A DNA stretch of 64,000 nt from Pelagomonas calceolata (taxonomy: Eukaryota > Sar > Pelagophyceae > Pelagomonadales > Pelagomonadaceae): contig CAKKNE010000004.1 of the NCBI GenBank assembly GCA_918797485.1, positions 558,001-622,000 on the forward strand, written 5' to 3'. The notes below the pieces were generated by a model. It searched no databases. It had not been told where the DNA came from and saw nothing but the letters and a program-made list of their open reading frames with translations. Made by a program: the position numbers and the translations under genes. Positions 44,258-53,602 of the stretch are shown here, piece after piece; the first letter of the stretch is position 1; each line of letters starts with the position of its first letter.

Positions 44258-46433
44258 ATGGACCACCCCCTGAACCAAGCTTCGATAGATGGCTTGGACG
44301 AGATGGACAAGATCCTGAAGGGCATGGCCGAGTTGGATGGGGACACGACGCCGCACGCCGACGCGAGCCTCGAGGCATTGCGGAGGGGCGAGAAATCTTT
44401 GAAGGACGAGTGGCCTGTTGGAATGGATGAAAATGTGGAAAAACTGATAAAAGCGGCGCGGAACGCTAGAGAACAAAAACCGAACACGGACGTGACGGTC
44501 GAGGGGCAAGTGGCGGAGCTCGTCGAGGCCGCGAATGAAAAGCTGCAGCGGGCCACGAAAAACAGTGTGAGGGACGCCTTGCGGACGTACGACGAGGTGT
44601 TGGCTTCCGGTGCTCAAGGTGAATATTTAGTACCTTTATTAGTGAACAGGGCCATCGCGCTGGACGCGCTCGGGGAGTGCTCGGCCGCGGCCGAATCTGT
44701 GCGACTGGCGATGGACGCGCTGCCGCCTGATAGTGAAAAGAGGCAAGAGTTACAAAGGTTGCGGGACGAGTTCGAATCTGCCGCATTGGAGAAGCCTACT
44801 GACGTTCCTTCGCATGAAGGGGATGCTGCCGCGATGCTGAACGCGTTGAATGCGCCTCCCGAACCGGCAGAGGGCGGTGCTCCGTTCCCGCCGCCGCCGC
44901 CGCCTGCCTCCATACCTGCGCATAAGCACGTGCGCCGCGGGCCTCCGCTGCGATTTTCTGAGAGTGACAGAAGTGAAGCTTGTACGTCGAAGGATGCCGG
45001 CAATCTTCATCTGAGGGAGGGCAACGTATCTCAAGCGTTGGTAGAGTATGGGAATGCGATCAAAAAAGATCCTGATGATGCGATCCTCTGGTCGAACCGT
45101 TCAGTCGCGTTCCTACAGTTGTCGGAAGACAACGACACGACAGCGGCACAAGCGGCCGCCGACGCGTTGCGAGCCGTGACCTGCGATCCAAACTGGCCTA
45201 GAGGTTATTGTACCCTGGGGGATGCGTTGTTGCGGCTCGGCTCGCCGTTGGAGGCCCTCGAAGCGTTTCTAGATGGGGCTCGAGTAGCAAGAGACGCGGG
45301 TCGCTTGGAGGACGCGTTCGAGCTGGACCGGAAGGGGCGCGACGCGCGCGACGCGGTTTTGAAGCGGCGTCCTTGTGTCTGCTCGATGGCGTCTGAGACA
45401 CAACTCCGCGCAGGCCCAGCAGGAGACGGAGCGTTTGAGAGAGCAGCTCAAGAGCGGAACTGTCCAGAAGGAGCCCGCCCGGACGAAGAGCGTCACGTCT
45501 AGATTGGCGTATCGGGCTTGCGCCGAGGCGCCGCGCGACCGGTCTGTATTTGAGAGGCTTGCGCAAGGTACCTCCGTCGAAGTTTTTAAGAGCCACGGCC
45601 TCGGGCTGAGGGTGACAAGGGACGTCCAAGCAGGCGAAGTTTTACTCCAAGAAAAGGCCCTCTGTGTTATCTCATTGCGGGACGACGCGTGCCTCATTTG
45701 CGCCGCGAAGCTGGAGCGGGAGCAGTCCTTCTGCTGCGGTGCGTGCGAAGCGCTCTTCGAGAAACGAGTAACGGGTGCCTCAAAACGGTTCCGCGCCCAT
45801 CGACGGTCGCTGGAGGCCGAGGGGTGCGTCGTCGGGGCGGGCTTTCATTCACTAGCGGCATCGCAACTCTTTGGTGTTGATGGTGAAGATTTGCGCGTCC
45901 TCGAAGCACTATTGAGGCCGGGCGATCTAGCGGAGAGGCCTTTACTAGCTTTCTCGGACCGCCACGCGTTGATACAAGACATTGACGAGTTGCGGCACGG
46001 TCCGGAGGATGACGGGGACTATGTGCGCAGAAGGCGTCAGACGGCCTCGATTGATTTCGGCCGCGTCGACGCCTTGGCCGGCGCGCTGGAGATGAACAAT
46101 CTGATTGTGCGCGGTGGCGAGGCGGTTGTGATACCTCGACTCGCGTGTCTAGCCAACCACGACTCGCGGCCGTCCTGTGAAGTGTGGCTCGGCGACGAGC
46201 GAAGCTTGGAGGTCGTCGCATGTCACGACATGAAGGCCGGCGACGAAGTTACTTTGGATTATTGCGCGTGTAGCGCGACGGTCGATCACAGAAGGATGGT
46301 CCTCGGGCCGTTCGGACTGGCTCATCTGGCGGCCGTGGAGCTCGTGGAAGATATCGAGGAGGAGTTTCCTGATTATGTGCCGGAGAATCGGCGACGGGTC
46401 GATCCGGCTCCTCCTGGGCCTCCTGGGGAGTAG
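44258..46433 (+). CDS. TPR-SET domain protein (SMYD-like), two exons
   Basis: Inferred exons 44258-45355 and 45414-46433 give 705 residues. The first half has TPR helices (LHLREGNVSQALVEYGNAIK, DAILWSNRSVAFLQLSEDND, PRGYCTLGDALLRLGSPLEA). After a helical linker (AQQETERLREQLKSG) a SET domain begins: VEVFKSHGLGLRVTRDVQAG, then an inserted Cys cluster (DACLICAAKLEREQSFCCGA) like a reduced MYND, then the SET core PRLACLANHDSRPSCEVWLG (the NHxxxP cofactor motif) and KAGDEVTLDYCACSAT with the catalytic-type Tyr. Lysine methylation of a protein is expected. Exon 2 is fixed by the acceptor CGCGCAG at 45413; the donor at 45356 gives a smooth junction. A shorter intron from 45377 also keeps the frame. 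Confidence 0.75.
45356..45413. repeat. Introner-like intron of the TPR-SET gene
   Basis: 58 bp, GT-AG, phase 0, ending CCGCGCAG, with a partial core (TCGATGGCGT, 45383-45392). Confidence 0.6.
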
Positions 46434-46954
46434 TCCTGGTGTGGTGGCGCGAACCGACGGCGCGTTCGTCGAGGGCCGGGGAGTAGGCGGCGCGTCGACA
46501 TCGTGATAGTAAGTTTGTGTGTTTTTCTTCTTATGGAGTCTGTCGTAGAGGATGTACCAGGCGCCCAACCAATCGGCTGGATTGCCCGAGCTTGCCCGGT
46601 TTCATCTCGAAAAGACGGCCCAAAATCGACGTCGTGCCACAGAGGTGTAAACCAGCGCCACGAAGAGTTCCTTCACGCACGTCTCGCACCGCCGGGCGCA
46701 CGAGAATCGTCTATCTCGTCGTGCATTTGATTAAAAAGCACCACTCTCTGAGAGCAGCTGGACAATCCTCCTCGTGACGGCGCGCACGCCTGGCGCCGTC
46801 CATCCGCGGCCTTCGGCGCGACCGCAAGGACGCCTCTGCGCACGCGCGTCGTCGGCTTTCGGTCTATGTGGGTTCACGCCGGCGGCGACGCGCACGAGTG
46901 ACGCCGCACTGCCGCGGCGCGCGATAACGCGTCCGCCCCTCGCACGCAGGCAGC
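46434..46954. other. Intergenic; unresolved open frames
   Basis: All three minus-strand frames between about 46434 and 46740 have stretches that look partly protein-like, but no start, splice or domain could be fixed. A spliced minus-strand gene is possible. I do not annotate it. Confidence 0.3.
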
Positions 46955-47425
46955 ATGGCGCGCGGCTGGTTCATCTGCGGCGGCTCGAGCAAAGACACCG
47001 TCCCGAGGCCGCCCCTCCGCGAGAGCGAAGGCGACGAGGTGAGCGTCAAGCCCGTGGCGGCCGCCGACGAGGACGCGCCCGCCGCCGAGGACGGCGCGCC
47101 CGCCGACGAGGACGACGCGCCCGCCGACGAGGCCGAGGCGGCGCGCGAGTCGGAGTTCGAGATCTGGAACGGTGATCCTGAGGAAATTGTCGCCGCGTCG
47201 CGAAAGAGCTGGCCGCCGTCGGAGGCGAAGCGCGTCGCGGGGGCGGCGCGAAAAAAGAGCTGGCCGTCGGCGGAGCTGGAGCGCGCCGCGGGGGCGCCTC
47301 CGGCCGCGGAGGCTCCGGGGGCGTCGCCGGTCAACGCCTACTGGTGGACGCGCAAGGTCCTCGCCGAGAACGAGGTCGATTTGGACGACGACCACGACCT
47401 CGACGACGGCAAGTCTAGGATCTAA
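46955..47425 (+). CDS. Small acidic protein of low complexity
   Basis: 156 residues from MARGWFICGGSSKDTVPRPP. An Ala/Asp/Glu/Pro-rich centre contains repeated AADEDAPA/ADEDDAPADE units. Short Trp-bearing segments are repeated (SEFEIWNGDPEEIVAASRKS, then WPPSEAKRVAGAARKKSW, PSAELERAAGA), and the end is ASPVNAYWWTRKVLAENEVD with an acidic tail. It is mostly disordered. No family was recognised, and the GC-rich low complexity makes even the reading frame less certain than for its neighbours, though the frame carries a good ATG context (GCAGCATGGCG). Convergent with the esterase gene, 14 bp apart. Confidence 0.45.
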   Translation: MARGWFICGGSSKDTVPRPPLRESEGDEVSVKPVAAADEDAPAAEDGAPADEDDAPADEAEAARESEFEIWNGDPEEIVAASRKSWPPSEAKRVAGAARKKSWPSAELERAAGAPPAAEAPGASPVNAYWWTRKVLAENEVDLDDDHDLDDGKSRI

Positions 47426-47439
47426 GTGCACACAATATA

Positions 47440-48957
47440 TTAAGATGGAAACTCGCCGCCGCCTCCCTCGCGCGGCGGCGTCAGCAACGCGCCAGTCGGC
47501 CGCAGCGCCCTAGGAGGAGGCGATCCGCGCAGCGGCGAGGGCGTCGGCCGTTTGCCGACGACGGACGGCGCCGCGATGCCTGGGGCCGCCAACGTATTCA
47601 CGGGCGACACGTCGACGAGCTCGAAGATGCCGCGCGACCGCGACCGCCGCCGGTAGAAGAGGAAGCTGACGATAAAGACAGCAAGAAGGACGCACGTGAC
47701 GACGACGGCCACGGCCGCGGCGGTCGCGACCTTGGCGTCGCTCGTCGACGAAGAGCTTTTATCAGAGGAGGTCCCTCGTCGGCCCTCGATGAAGCCGAGC
47801 GCGGTCTCGATCTCGTCGGCGCGGCCGCAGACGTGGCCAGCTTTTACTGTACACTCGACGGTTTCTCTGGAGGCGCCGACGAACGTGGAACACGACACGT
47901 CTCCATTTCCGTAGGCGTTGGTCGCGACGGGCGCGGCGGGCCCGCCGTGGTGGAGGCTCCACGCCCGCGTCACGTTGCGCGCGGCCGTGTAGTACCTGCG
48001 GTGCGTCGGACGGTGTGAGGACTCTGAGCGACGGCGTGGGGCTGGGGCTGCTCTGTGCTAGTGTGGTGTCCTGCTCGATGGCGTGGATGTTCACAAGTAC
48101 CACCAGTACGCCAACAACCGCCCTCCACGCCATCGACGCGGCTCATTGTCAGCAAGGACACGGGACACATACCAGCCGCGCTCGTCGTCCTCGTCTACGG
48201 TCGCGAGCGCGACGCCGGGGCCCGGCGCGTCCTCGCTCGCCTCGTACGGAATCGTCGTGTCGGAGAGGCCCCAGATCCCGAGCAGGTGGGCGGAGGACGA
48301 GGGCGGCCGCCAGAAGCCGGGGTGAGGCGCCCCCACGATCGACACGCCGCCGGCGAAGAGCCCTGCACTTCTTGAATCAGCTAGCGCCTCGTAGACCATC
48401 ATGGCCCCGTTCGAGCAGCCCGCGACCCACACCTGCTCCAGGTCCACGCACAGCATCTTCTCGACCGCTTCGAGCGCATCTAACAAGACTCGCGTCGAGT
48501 CCTCGCACGTCGTCCACCAGCAGCCGTCCGAGTTTTCGCACTCGCAGGTCTCGGCATAATAGGAGCAGTAGTCTGTACTACCAGGCTTGCAGGTGGCGCC
48601 GCGCGGCCCTGGACTTGAACTGCTGCCTCCGGCGTTCCAGCTCTGCCAGTTTTCCGGCCCGCTGCCTTCCAGCGCTGCCGTAGCGATGCCTTTTTTCCTT
48701 GCTGTTGATGCGAAGGCGTCGCCCTCGGACGCGTCGCCGCCCCAGCCGTGCATGTATAGAATAAGGGGCACTGGCGTTTCGTAGTCGTAGTCTTGTGGCA
48801 GCGTCAAGATGTGGTTGTGGCCGTCTAGCGCGAGCGGTAATGACTCCATCCCCACATATTCGAGGATGTCCGTGCTCTCGACGCCGCAGCCCGAGCTCAC
48901 GGCGCCGGCGGCCACGCGCGCAACCGCGGCGACAGCGAGGAGCCGCCGGCATGCCAT
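47440..48957 (-). CDS. Membrane-anchored secreted esterase (CE1 / PHB-depolymerase-like), two exons
   Basis: Inferred exons (minus strand) 48957-48173 and 47995-47440 give 446 residues. Signal peptide MACRRLLAVAAVARVAAGAV. Alpha/beta-hydrolase signals: oxyanion part VPLILYMHGWGGDASEGDAF, nucleophile elbow VWVAGCSNGAMMVYEAL (GCSNG), acid loop LLGIWGLSDTTIPYEASE and C-terminal His in VECTVKAGHVCG. This is the pattern of feruloyl/acetylxylan esterases and LpqC/PHB depolymerases, which cleave ester bonds of extracellular polymers. A Ser-rich stalk leads to one membrane helix (AVAVVVTCVLLAVFIVSFLF) with a basic cytosolic end, so it is a type I surface enzyme. The intron splits the conserved GWYYTAARNVTRAWSLHHGG. 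Confidence 0.75.
47996..48172. repeat. Longest introner-like intron, with inverted pair
   Basis: 177 bp on the minus strand, donor GTATGT, acceptor CACCGCAG, phase 2. TCGATGGCGTGGA (48075-48087) and TCCACGCCATCGA (48124-48136) are perfect 13 bp inverted repeats, 36 bp apart. Confidence 0.75.
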
Positions 48958-49543
48958 CGCTGCGCAGACCTCCGGAGCGCCTAAAACTGGTGATCTATAG
49001 CTGCGCAGAACCAGCAATGGAATGCTGTGCGGAGCAGCCAGCCGAAATGCGTGCGAAACAAATGCAAGGCAGTGATCAGGCGACGCAGTAGTCCAGCGGG
49101 CACCACTCACGAGTGCTATTTTCACCGCTGCGGCCGCGTACCGCTCGTACGCGCGCGGCGCGCAGCAATTGCTGCCTAACGTGCGGGTTCCGACGCTTCG
49201 CCCAGGCCCGCGCCAACGTCGCCTGTGGTCCGACCCGACAGGTTCTTGGACTGGTCTTCCACATCCCTACTTGTTGAAGCGAGCCGCGCGGCTTCCGCTC
49301 GTACGCGCGCGCGCGTCCCAGCCTGAGTACCCGTCGGACTCGCTTCTTTTTCCGGACGCGTCTCCGCCACCCCAGTAGACGGTCCTTCCGGCCACTAGCA
49401 CACGACTGGGGCTCGCGTCACGGCACATGAGCAGGCTTTGCAGATCGACAGATTGCAAGACCAACATCGAGCGCCGCGGGGCGGGCTGCGAGGAGTCCAG
49501 AGACCGGGAGCGCCAGCGCGCCACGCCTCTTTGCACCAGCACC
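48958..49543. other. Divergent promoter region, nothing recognised
   Basis: Between the esterase and the plastid-protein gene. Short open frames only; no shared motif. Confidence 0.4.
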
Positions 49544-50414
49544 ATGGCGGGGTTGAAAGCAGCAATCGTCGCGCTGGCCCTGAGCACTGCCAGCTGCTTT
49601 CAGCAGGCACCGCAGACCGGCGCCGCGCGTGGCCGCCCGCGCCTGAAATCCTACTGGTGCCTTCACTCGGAGCATTTCCGACGCGGGGATGCGGTCGCGC
49701 GGCACCGCTTTGAACCTTGCGCCGTCCGCACCGTCGCGTCGCCGCGCAGGCCAAGGCGTCATCGTCAACGGCTACGTCCCCAGCGGCATGTCGCCCGAGG
49801 CCTACGCCGCCATGAAGAAGCGCGAAGAAGACGCGCGCAAGAAGAAGCAGTTCGGAAAAGGAGGAGCTAGAGGTTTTGAAAGCAGAAGCATGCAGTCGTT
49901 CGTCGCGGGCCTCGAAAAAGGAGAGACCAAACATTTGTTCCCGGTCAACCCGGAGAAGGTGCGCAAGGGCGAGATCGCCCTGAAGGACGTGCCCTACATG
50001 CAGCGCGGCGGCTCCTGGACGAACTCCGACCTCACGCAAAAGAAAAAGGGCTGGATGAACACGGGCTTCGGCATGAACGCCTACAACGACGGCAAGGCCA
50101 AGGCCCAGAAGGCCAACAAATATGACGCGAAGTATAATGCGGTCAAGCCGTCCGTCGGGATTTTCGGCGACGCCGGGGCGCTCGACTGGACGGGCCGAGG
50201 TGCCCGCGCGGGCGGAGGTGCGCAAGCCGGTACCAGGGATGGCCTCGTGAATCGGGCCAAAGCGAATGGATTGTCCAGAGATCAGCAGATGTGGCGCGAC
50301 GCCGGGGCGTTATCTCAGAAACAAATAAACGCCCAGAAGCGCTGGGGCGGTGCGCCGAAGATCGACGTCAACGGCGCCAAGAAGCCGGAGAAGAAGTTCT
50401 TCGGGCTCTTTTAA
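49544..50414 (+). CDS. Plastid-targeted protein of unknown function, two exons (splice site unresolved)
   Basis: The ATG at 49544 begins a signal peptide with an ASAFAP-like end (MAGLKAAIVALALSTASCF-QQ) for import into a complex plastid. The main frame ends at 50414 and encodes GVIVNGYVPSGMSPEAYAAM, KKREEDARKKKQFGKGG, ALKDVPYMQRGGSWTNSDLT, a Gly/Asn/Lys-rich middle (KGWMNTGFGMNAYNDGKAKA) and the end KKPEKKFFGLF. Two introns would keep the frame: GC-AG 49627-49672 (46 bp), which retains the transit-like TALNLAPSAPS, or GT-AG 49629-49749 (121 bp, ends GCGCAG). An independent start at 49689 is a third option. No domain was recognised; Lys/Gly/Asn repeats suggest a basic, partly disordered protein. 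Confidence 0.6.
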
Positions 50415-50510
50415 GGCCGGTCGCGGTCCGGTCTACGTGTTTCGAGACGGCCCGCCCAAGTCTAGGGCCGAGGGGGTACTATCGCTGTCTAAGTGCCCGT
50501 TATTGTAGTG

Positions 50511-50528
50511 CCATCGCGGCGATGGCGT
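50511..50528. repeat. Palindromic introner-like motif
   Basis: CCATCG-CGG-CGATGG followed by CGT, a compact self-complementary form of the core, between two convergent genes. Confidence 0.45.
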
Positions 50529-50542
50529 ACGGTGGTAGCACA

Positions 50543-51241
50543 CTACCCTCTACTTACGCTGAACCGCGCGCCCCCGTCGTGAGTCGTGATCTTCACAGTC
50601 CTCACCTCGCAATTGGAGAATCGTTTCGTGCAAGGATTCGGCGCCTCGACGCAACTGTGGCCGCCATGGTCGTCCGGATCGAAGGTCACGGCGAGCAGAC
50701 CGCCGTGACACACGACCGCGATGGTGTCTTCTGGTCGTTTCACGAGCCACTGTAGAGCCGCCACGCCCCGCCGCGCGACGGAGGCCTCCTCCTCCAACAC
50801 CTCCGCGTCCCACCTTTCATCATTTTCAGGTAACTGGGACACGTCGACGAAGGGAAAGCGCTCCTTGAGCTGCGACGCGGTCCGTCGTTTCGAGTTGACA
50901 AGCTGGCCGCACCATTCCCGTAGCTCTTCGATGCAAACGATTTCCCTACCAGGATACATCAATGAAGCGGTCTCGACCGCTCGCGACAGGGGAGAGGCCA
51001 CGACTAACTGGACGTCGGGTGCGCGAGCGTTTCTCGCCTGCTCCCTTCCTACGTCTGTGAGGTCGGCATCAAATGCATCATCTTTCCGCATTTGGTCAAT
51101 AAATTCGTCAAAAGGACACCCCGCGTCGCGCTTCGCCTCCGCGCGCACGTTGTGCTGGGCCTGGCCGTGGCGCACGAAGCTTATGGTCTGCGTCCGCGTC
51201 GCCGCGACCGGTGGTGCCGCATTTTTTAACGTTGCTGCCAT
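50543..51241 (-). CDS. Histidine-phosphatase superfamily protein (phosphoglycerate mutase-like)
   Basis: 232 residues. Catalytic motif QTISFVRHGQAQHNVRAEAK (RHG at 24-26), second conserved stretch PDVQLVVASPLSRAVETASL, acid region EELREWCGQLVNSKRRTAS and C-terminal His in TIAVVCHGGLLAVTFD. The arrangement matches cofactor-dependent phosphoglycerate-mutase-like phosphatases of plants and fungi with unknown small-molecule or phosphoprotein substrates; it is too divergent to call glycolytic. The ATG at 51241 gives a short Ala-rich leader, so location is uncertain. It is not closely related to the PGAM5 gene at 22272 beyond the superfamily motifs. Confidence 0.8.
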   Translation of the reverse strand: MAATLKNAAPPVAATRTQTISFVRHGQAQHNVRAEAKRDAGCPFDEFIDQMRKDDAFDADLTDVGREQARNARAPDVQLVVASPLSRAVETASLMYPGREIVCIEELREWCGQLVNSKRRTASQLKERFPFVDVSQLPENDERWDAEVLEEEASVARRGVAALQWLVKRPEDTIAVVCHGGLLAVTFDPDDHGGHSCVEAPNPCTKRFSNCEVRTVKITTHDGGARFSVSRG

Positions 51242-51819
51242 GCCGGACGCGGACGGCGCCAGCAGGGCGACGATGAATGCGATGCGTGCCAGCTTGCACG
51301 GAGTGCTGCACCGCTGTGCTGACTTGTTGTGATGGACCCTCTGCGGCGAGTTCTTCCAGATTGCAGCGTGCCGCGACGGCGTGTGCTGTGCAGGCTGTGC
51401 TGACAGTGTGTCCTCTGCTGCTAGCCCGGCCCTGCGAATGAGCTAGATACGTGCAGCAGCCCGTCGTCTTAGTGCGATCCGTCGTGCGGATCAATCGACT
51501 GTCCGTTTTTCGCACGCCTGTGCGTGTAACCAAAGGGGGTGCGTGGTCTTGCAAGGCTCTCCCAGCAGTTTTTTTGCTTGCAGCACACTGCCGTCTCCGC
51601 ACCTTAAAGAGGATTGAAACACCTCGCCGCACTGCTCGGACAGCTGTAAATTGCGGCGGAACCACAAAACAGCCGCAGCGGCGCGCCGTCTTGCGCACAC
51701 CACACTGCCCACAGGAGACTCAACTGCATTTCACGCGCGCCGCCGCGACGCCCGTTCAAAAGTAAAGCCGGCCTCGGCGACGCAGAAGATACCCGGGCTC
51801 CAATTTGCACTCATCAAAC
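51242..51819. other. Divergent promoter region, nothing recognised
   Basis: Between the histidine phosphatase and the H1-tail membrane protein. No gene, repeat or motif was recognised. Confidence 0.4.
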
Positions 51820-52590
51820 ATGGTCGCGACGCGTAGAGCAAAAGCCGCCTCGCCGGCGCCCAAGCCGCGCGGCCGCGCCCAGTCGCCGGCGCGGAAGCCT
51901 GCAGCCAGAGCCAAGTCGCCGGCGCGCAAGCCCGCCGCGCGAGCCAAGTCGCCACGACGCAAGGCCAAGAACGGCAACGGCATCGCGCACACCTTACAAA
52001 CCGGAAGAGAACATTCACTGGTCGAGTTCCTCATGCTAAGGGTCATGGTCATCTTCGAGGAGGGCTCGAACGTCCCTCCGGGAAGCCCACCGGCACCCCA
52101 AACAGGCTGGTACGCCGCTTCTTCTTCCACCTTCGCTTTGTTAGGACTGTTCGCGATGACGCGGTTCACGTGCCCCGTCTTCCCGGGCCATCAAGTGGAG
52201 GCGGTGATCTGCGGGATTCAGTCCATATGTAGCTGGGGCAACGACGTCCACAGTTTTGGCCGTCCAAGTAAGTGGAAGAACGCCGACCGCCTCGTCGCCT
52301 CGGTGAACATCATGTGGCAGATGTGCAAACTTATTTGGTTGGAGATGACTCTCTTGGAGTACGTCGTGTGGATCGGCGGCCTATGTGTCGCATTGGCTTG
52401 TTTTCAAAGAGGCCAGAAGTTGTTGCATTCGAGGAGCCCGAAGCCCCCCACGAAACGGGACTTCTCCGCCTTTTTGTGGTGGCATGCCGTCTGGCACTGC
52501 GTGTTGCCGTTCGCGGCAGGGGCGTGGATGTGGGTTCGCGGGCGAAGGTTGGGCTGTGGCTGCGTCGACGCGGTGGTCTGCCGGTTTTAG
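51820..52590 (+). CDS. Membrane protein with histone-H1-like basic N-terminal tail
   Basis: 256 residues from MVATRRAKAASPAPKPRGRA. The first 55 residues contain near-identical tandem units (QSPARKPAARAK, SPARKPAARAK, SPRRKAKNG) with S-P-x-K/R motifs, as in histone H1 tails and protamine-like proteins. Hydrophobic helices follow: SSSTFALLGLFAMTRF, LVASVNIMWQMCKLIWLEMT, LEYVVWIGGLCVALACF and AFLWWHAVWHCVLPFAAGAW. The last carries HAVWH; together with NDVHSFGR and ADRLVAS upstream this faintly recalls the CREST hydrolase/receptor superfamily. The basic tail ahead of a polytopic domain is the layout of lamin-B-receptor-like inner nuclear membrane proteins. Both ideas are inference. Confidence 0.65.
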   Translation: MVATRRAKAASPAPKPRGRAQSPARKPAARAKSPARKPAARAKSPRRKAKNGNGIAHTLQTGREHSLVEFLMLRVMVIFEEGSNVPPGSPPAPQTGWYAASSSTFALLGLFAMTRFTCPVFPGHQVEAVICGIQSICSWGNDVHSFGRPSKWKNADRLVASVNIMWQMCKLIWLEMTLLEYVVWIGGLCVALACFQRGQKLLHSRSPKPPTKRDFSAFLWWHAVWHCVLPFAAGAWMWVRGRRLGCGCVDAVVCRF

Positions 52591-52599
52591 TAACTTTAT

Positions 52600-53337
52600 T
52601 TATTTCTTACGGAGCTCTCGCAACCTAGTTTCGATGGCGTCGACCTCGGGCTGCGCCGCGTCGACCCTTAAAACACCGGAGGCGAGGTCGTCGCCGATCT
52701 TGCGCTTCCGCGCTTCCAGCTCCTCAATTTGCGCCGTGGGTCCCTCCGTCGGGACTTGGGGAGGCAGCGGCGCCCAGACGGACGCGCCACACCGCGCCAC
52801 GGCGATTTCTAGTTGGGAAGGCCGTCGGACCTCCTCCTCCGCAACCATCACCTCATCTACACCCTCGACGTCCTCGATATCGATGTCGAGGTCGCACGCT
52901 ATTCCCAAAGCTTCCCGACATTCTGACGCCGACGCTCCACCTGCTACCTCTACTCGTCTACCGTTGAATGACACGGTTCTAGGTGTCGCGAGCTCCTCTG
53001 TCAACTTTTGGACATAGGCCCTTCGTTCCGGATCCTCGTCGGCGAAGGGGTACCTCTGCCTTACGAGGTCGACCAGTGAGGGAGAGACGCTCTCGCAGAA
53101 GCGGCGAAAACCAAGTTCGTGGTGCATGAGCAGCGCGACGTAGGCGCCCGTGCCTGCACAAGCGGCGGAAGCACCTATGGCCTTGAGGTACCAGGGCCAG
53201 CCCTTCTCTGGGGTTGCTGCTGCTGCCTCGTTCAGAAGATTGCCGGCTTTTACGGATGCATACGTCTTCTCGGTGCTGAGGCGCCTGAGCGGCCGCGGCG
53301 ACCGGCGTGCGGCGCGGCTGGCTTGCCGCAGGAGCAT
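52600..53337 (-). CDS. Mitochondrial single-pass membrane protein, unknown
   Basis: 245 residues from MLLRQASRAARRSPRPLRRL, a basic presequence with a likely cleavage near LSTEKTYAS. One membrane helix (LKAIGASAACAGTGAYVALL) is followed by a conserved-looking soluble part (MHHELGFRRFCESVSPSLVD, LVRQRYPFADEDPERRAYVQ, RTVSFNGRRVEVAGG), an acidic centre (IDIEDVEGVDEVMVAEEE) and a helical C-terminus (QIEELEARKRKIGDDLASGV). The layout suggests an inner-membrane protein with its domain in the intermembrane space or matrix. Family not recognised. The 3' end is 10 bp from the preceding convergent gene. The palindromic motif lies upstream at 53429. Confidence 0.65.
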   Translation of the reverse strand: MLLRQASRAARRSPRPLRRLSTEKTYASVKAGNLLNEAAAATPEKGWPWYLKAIGASAACAGTGAYVALLMHHELGFRRFCESVSPSLVDLVRQRYPFADEDPERRAYVQKLTEELATPRTVSFNGRRVEVAGGASASECREALGIACDLDIDIEDVEGVDEVMVAEEEVRRPSQLEIAVARCGASVWAPLPPQVPTEGPTAQIEELEARKRKIGDDLASGVLRVDAAQPEVDAIETRLRELRKK

Positions 53338-53428
53338 CGTTGCAAGTCGACAGCGCCGGGTCAAATATAGCTCCTGGCTGTGATTTTCTCGCGTCCGCGA
53401 TGAATTGCGCTTCAGCCGCAAAAGCCGA

Positions 53429-53452
53429 GCTAGCGTCCGGTAAGACACTAGC
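53429..53452 (-). promoter_or_regulatory. Recurrent palindromic upstream motif, copy 6
   Basis: Minus strand: GCTAGTGTC, TTACCG, GACGCTAGC. It is 92 bp upstream of the ATG at 53337. Confidence 0.6.
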
Positions 53453-53602
53453 AACAGGCTAGTATGTTTCAAGGGGCAGCGTCCGTCCAGCGCCCCGCGG
53501 CCCATCCAACAAACTACGGACGGAAGAAGGCCCACAAAGCCACGGAAGCCACCAACGTAACTACGGGCAGCACGCCATCGCAGCCCGACAACACCAACAA
53601 CG

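Noticed and set aside
46434-46760. Protein-like minus-strand stretches (for example LGAWYILYDRLHKKKNTQTY)
   Set aside because: All three frames look partly coding, no ATG, donor or acceptor fixes a model, and no family is recognised. Left as unresolved intergenic sequence.
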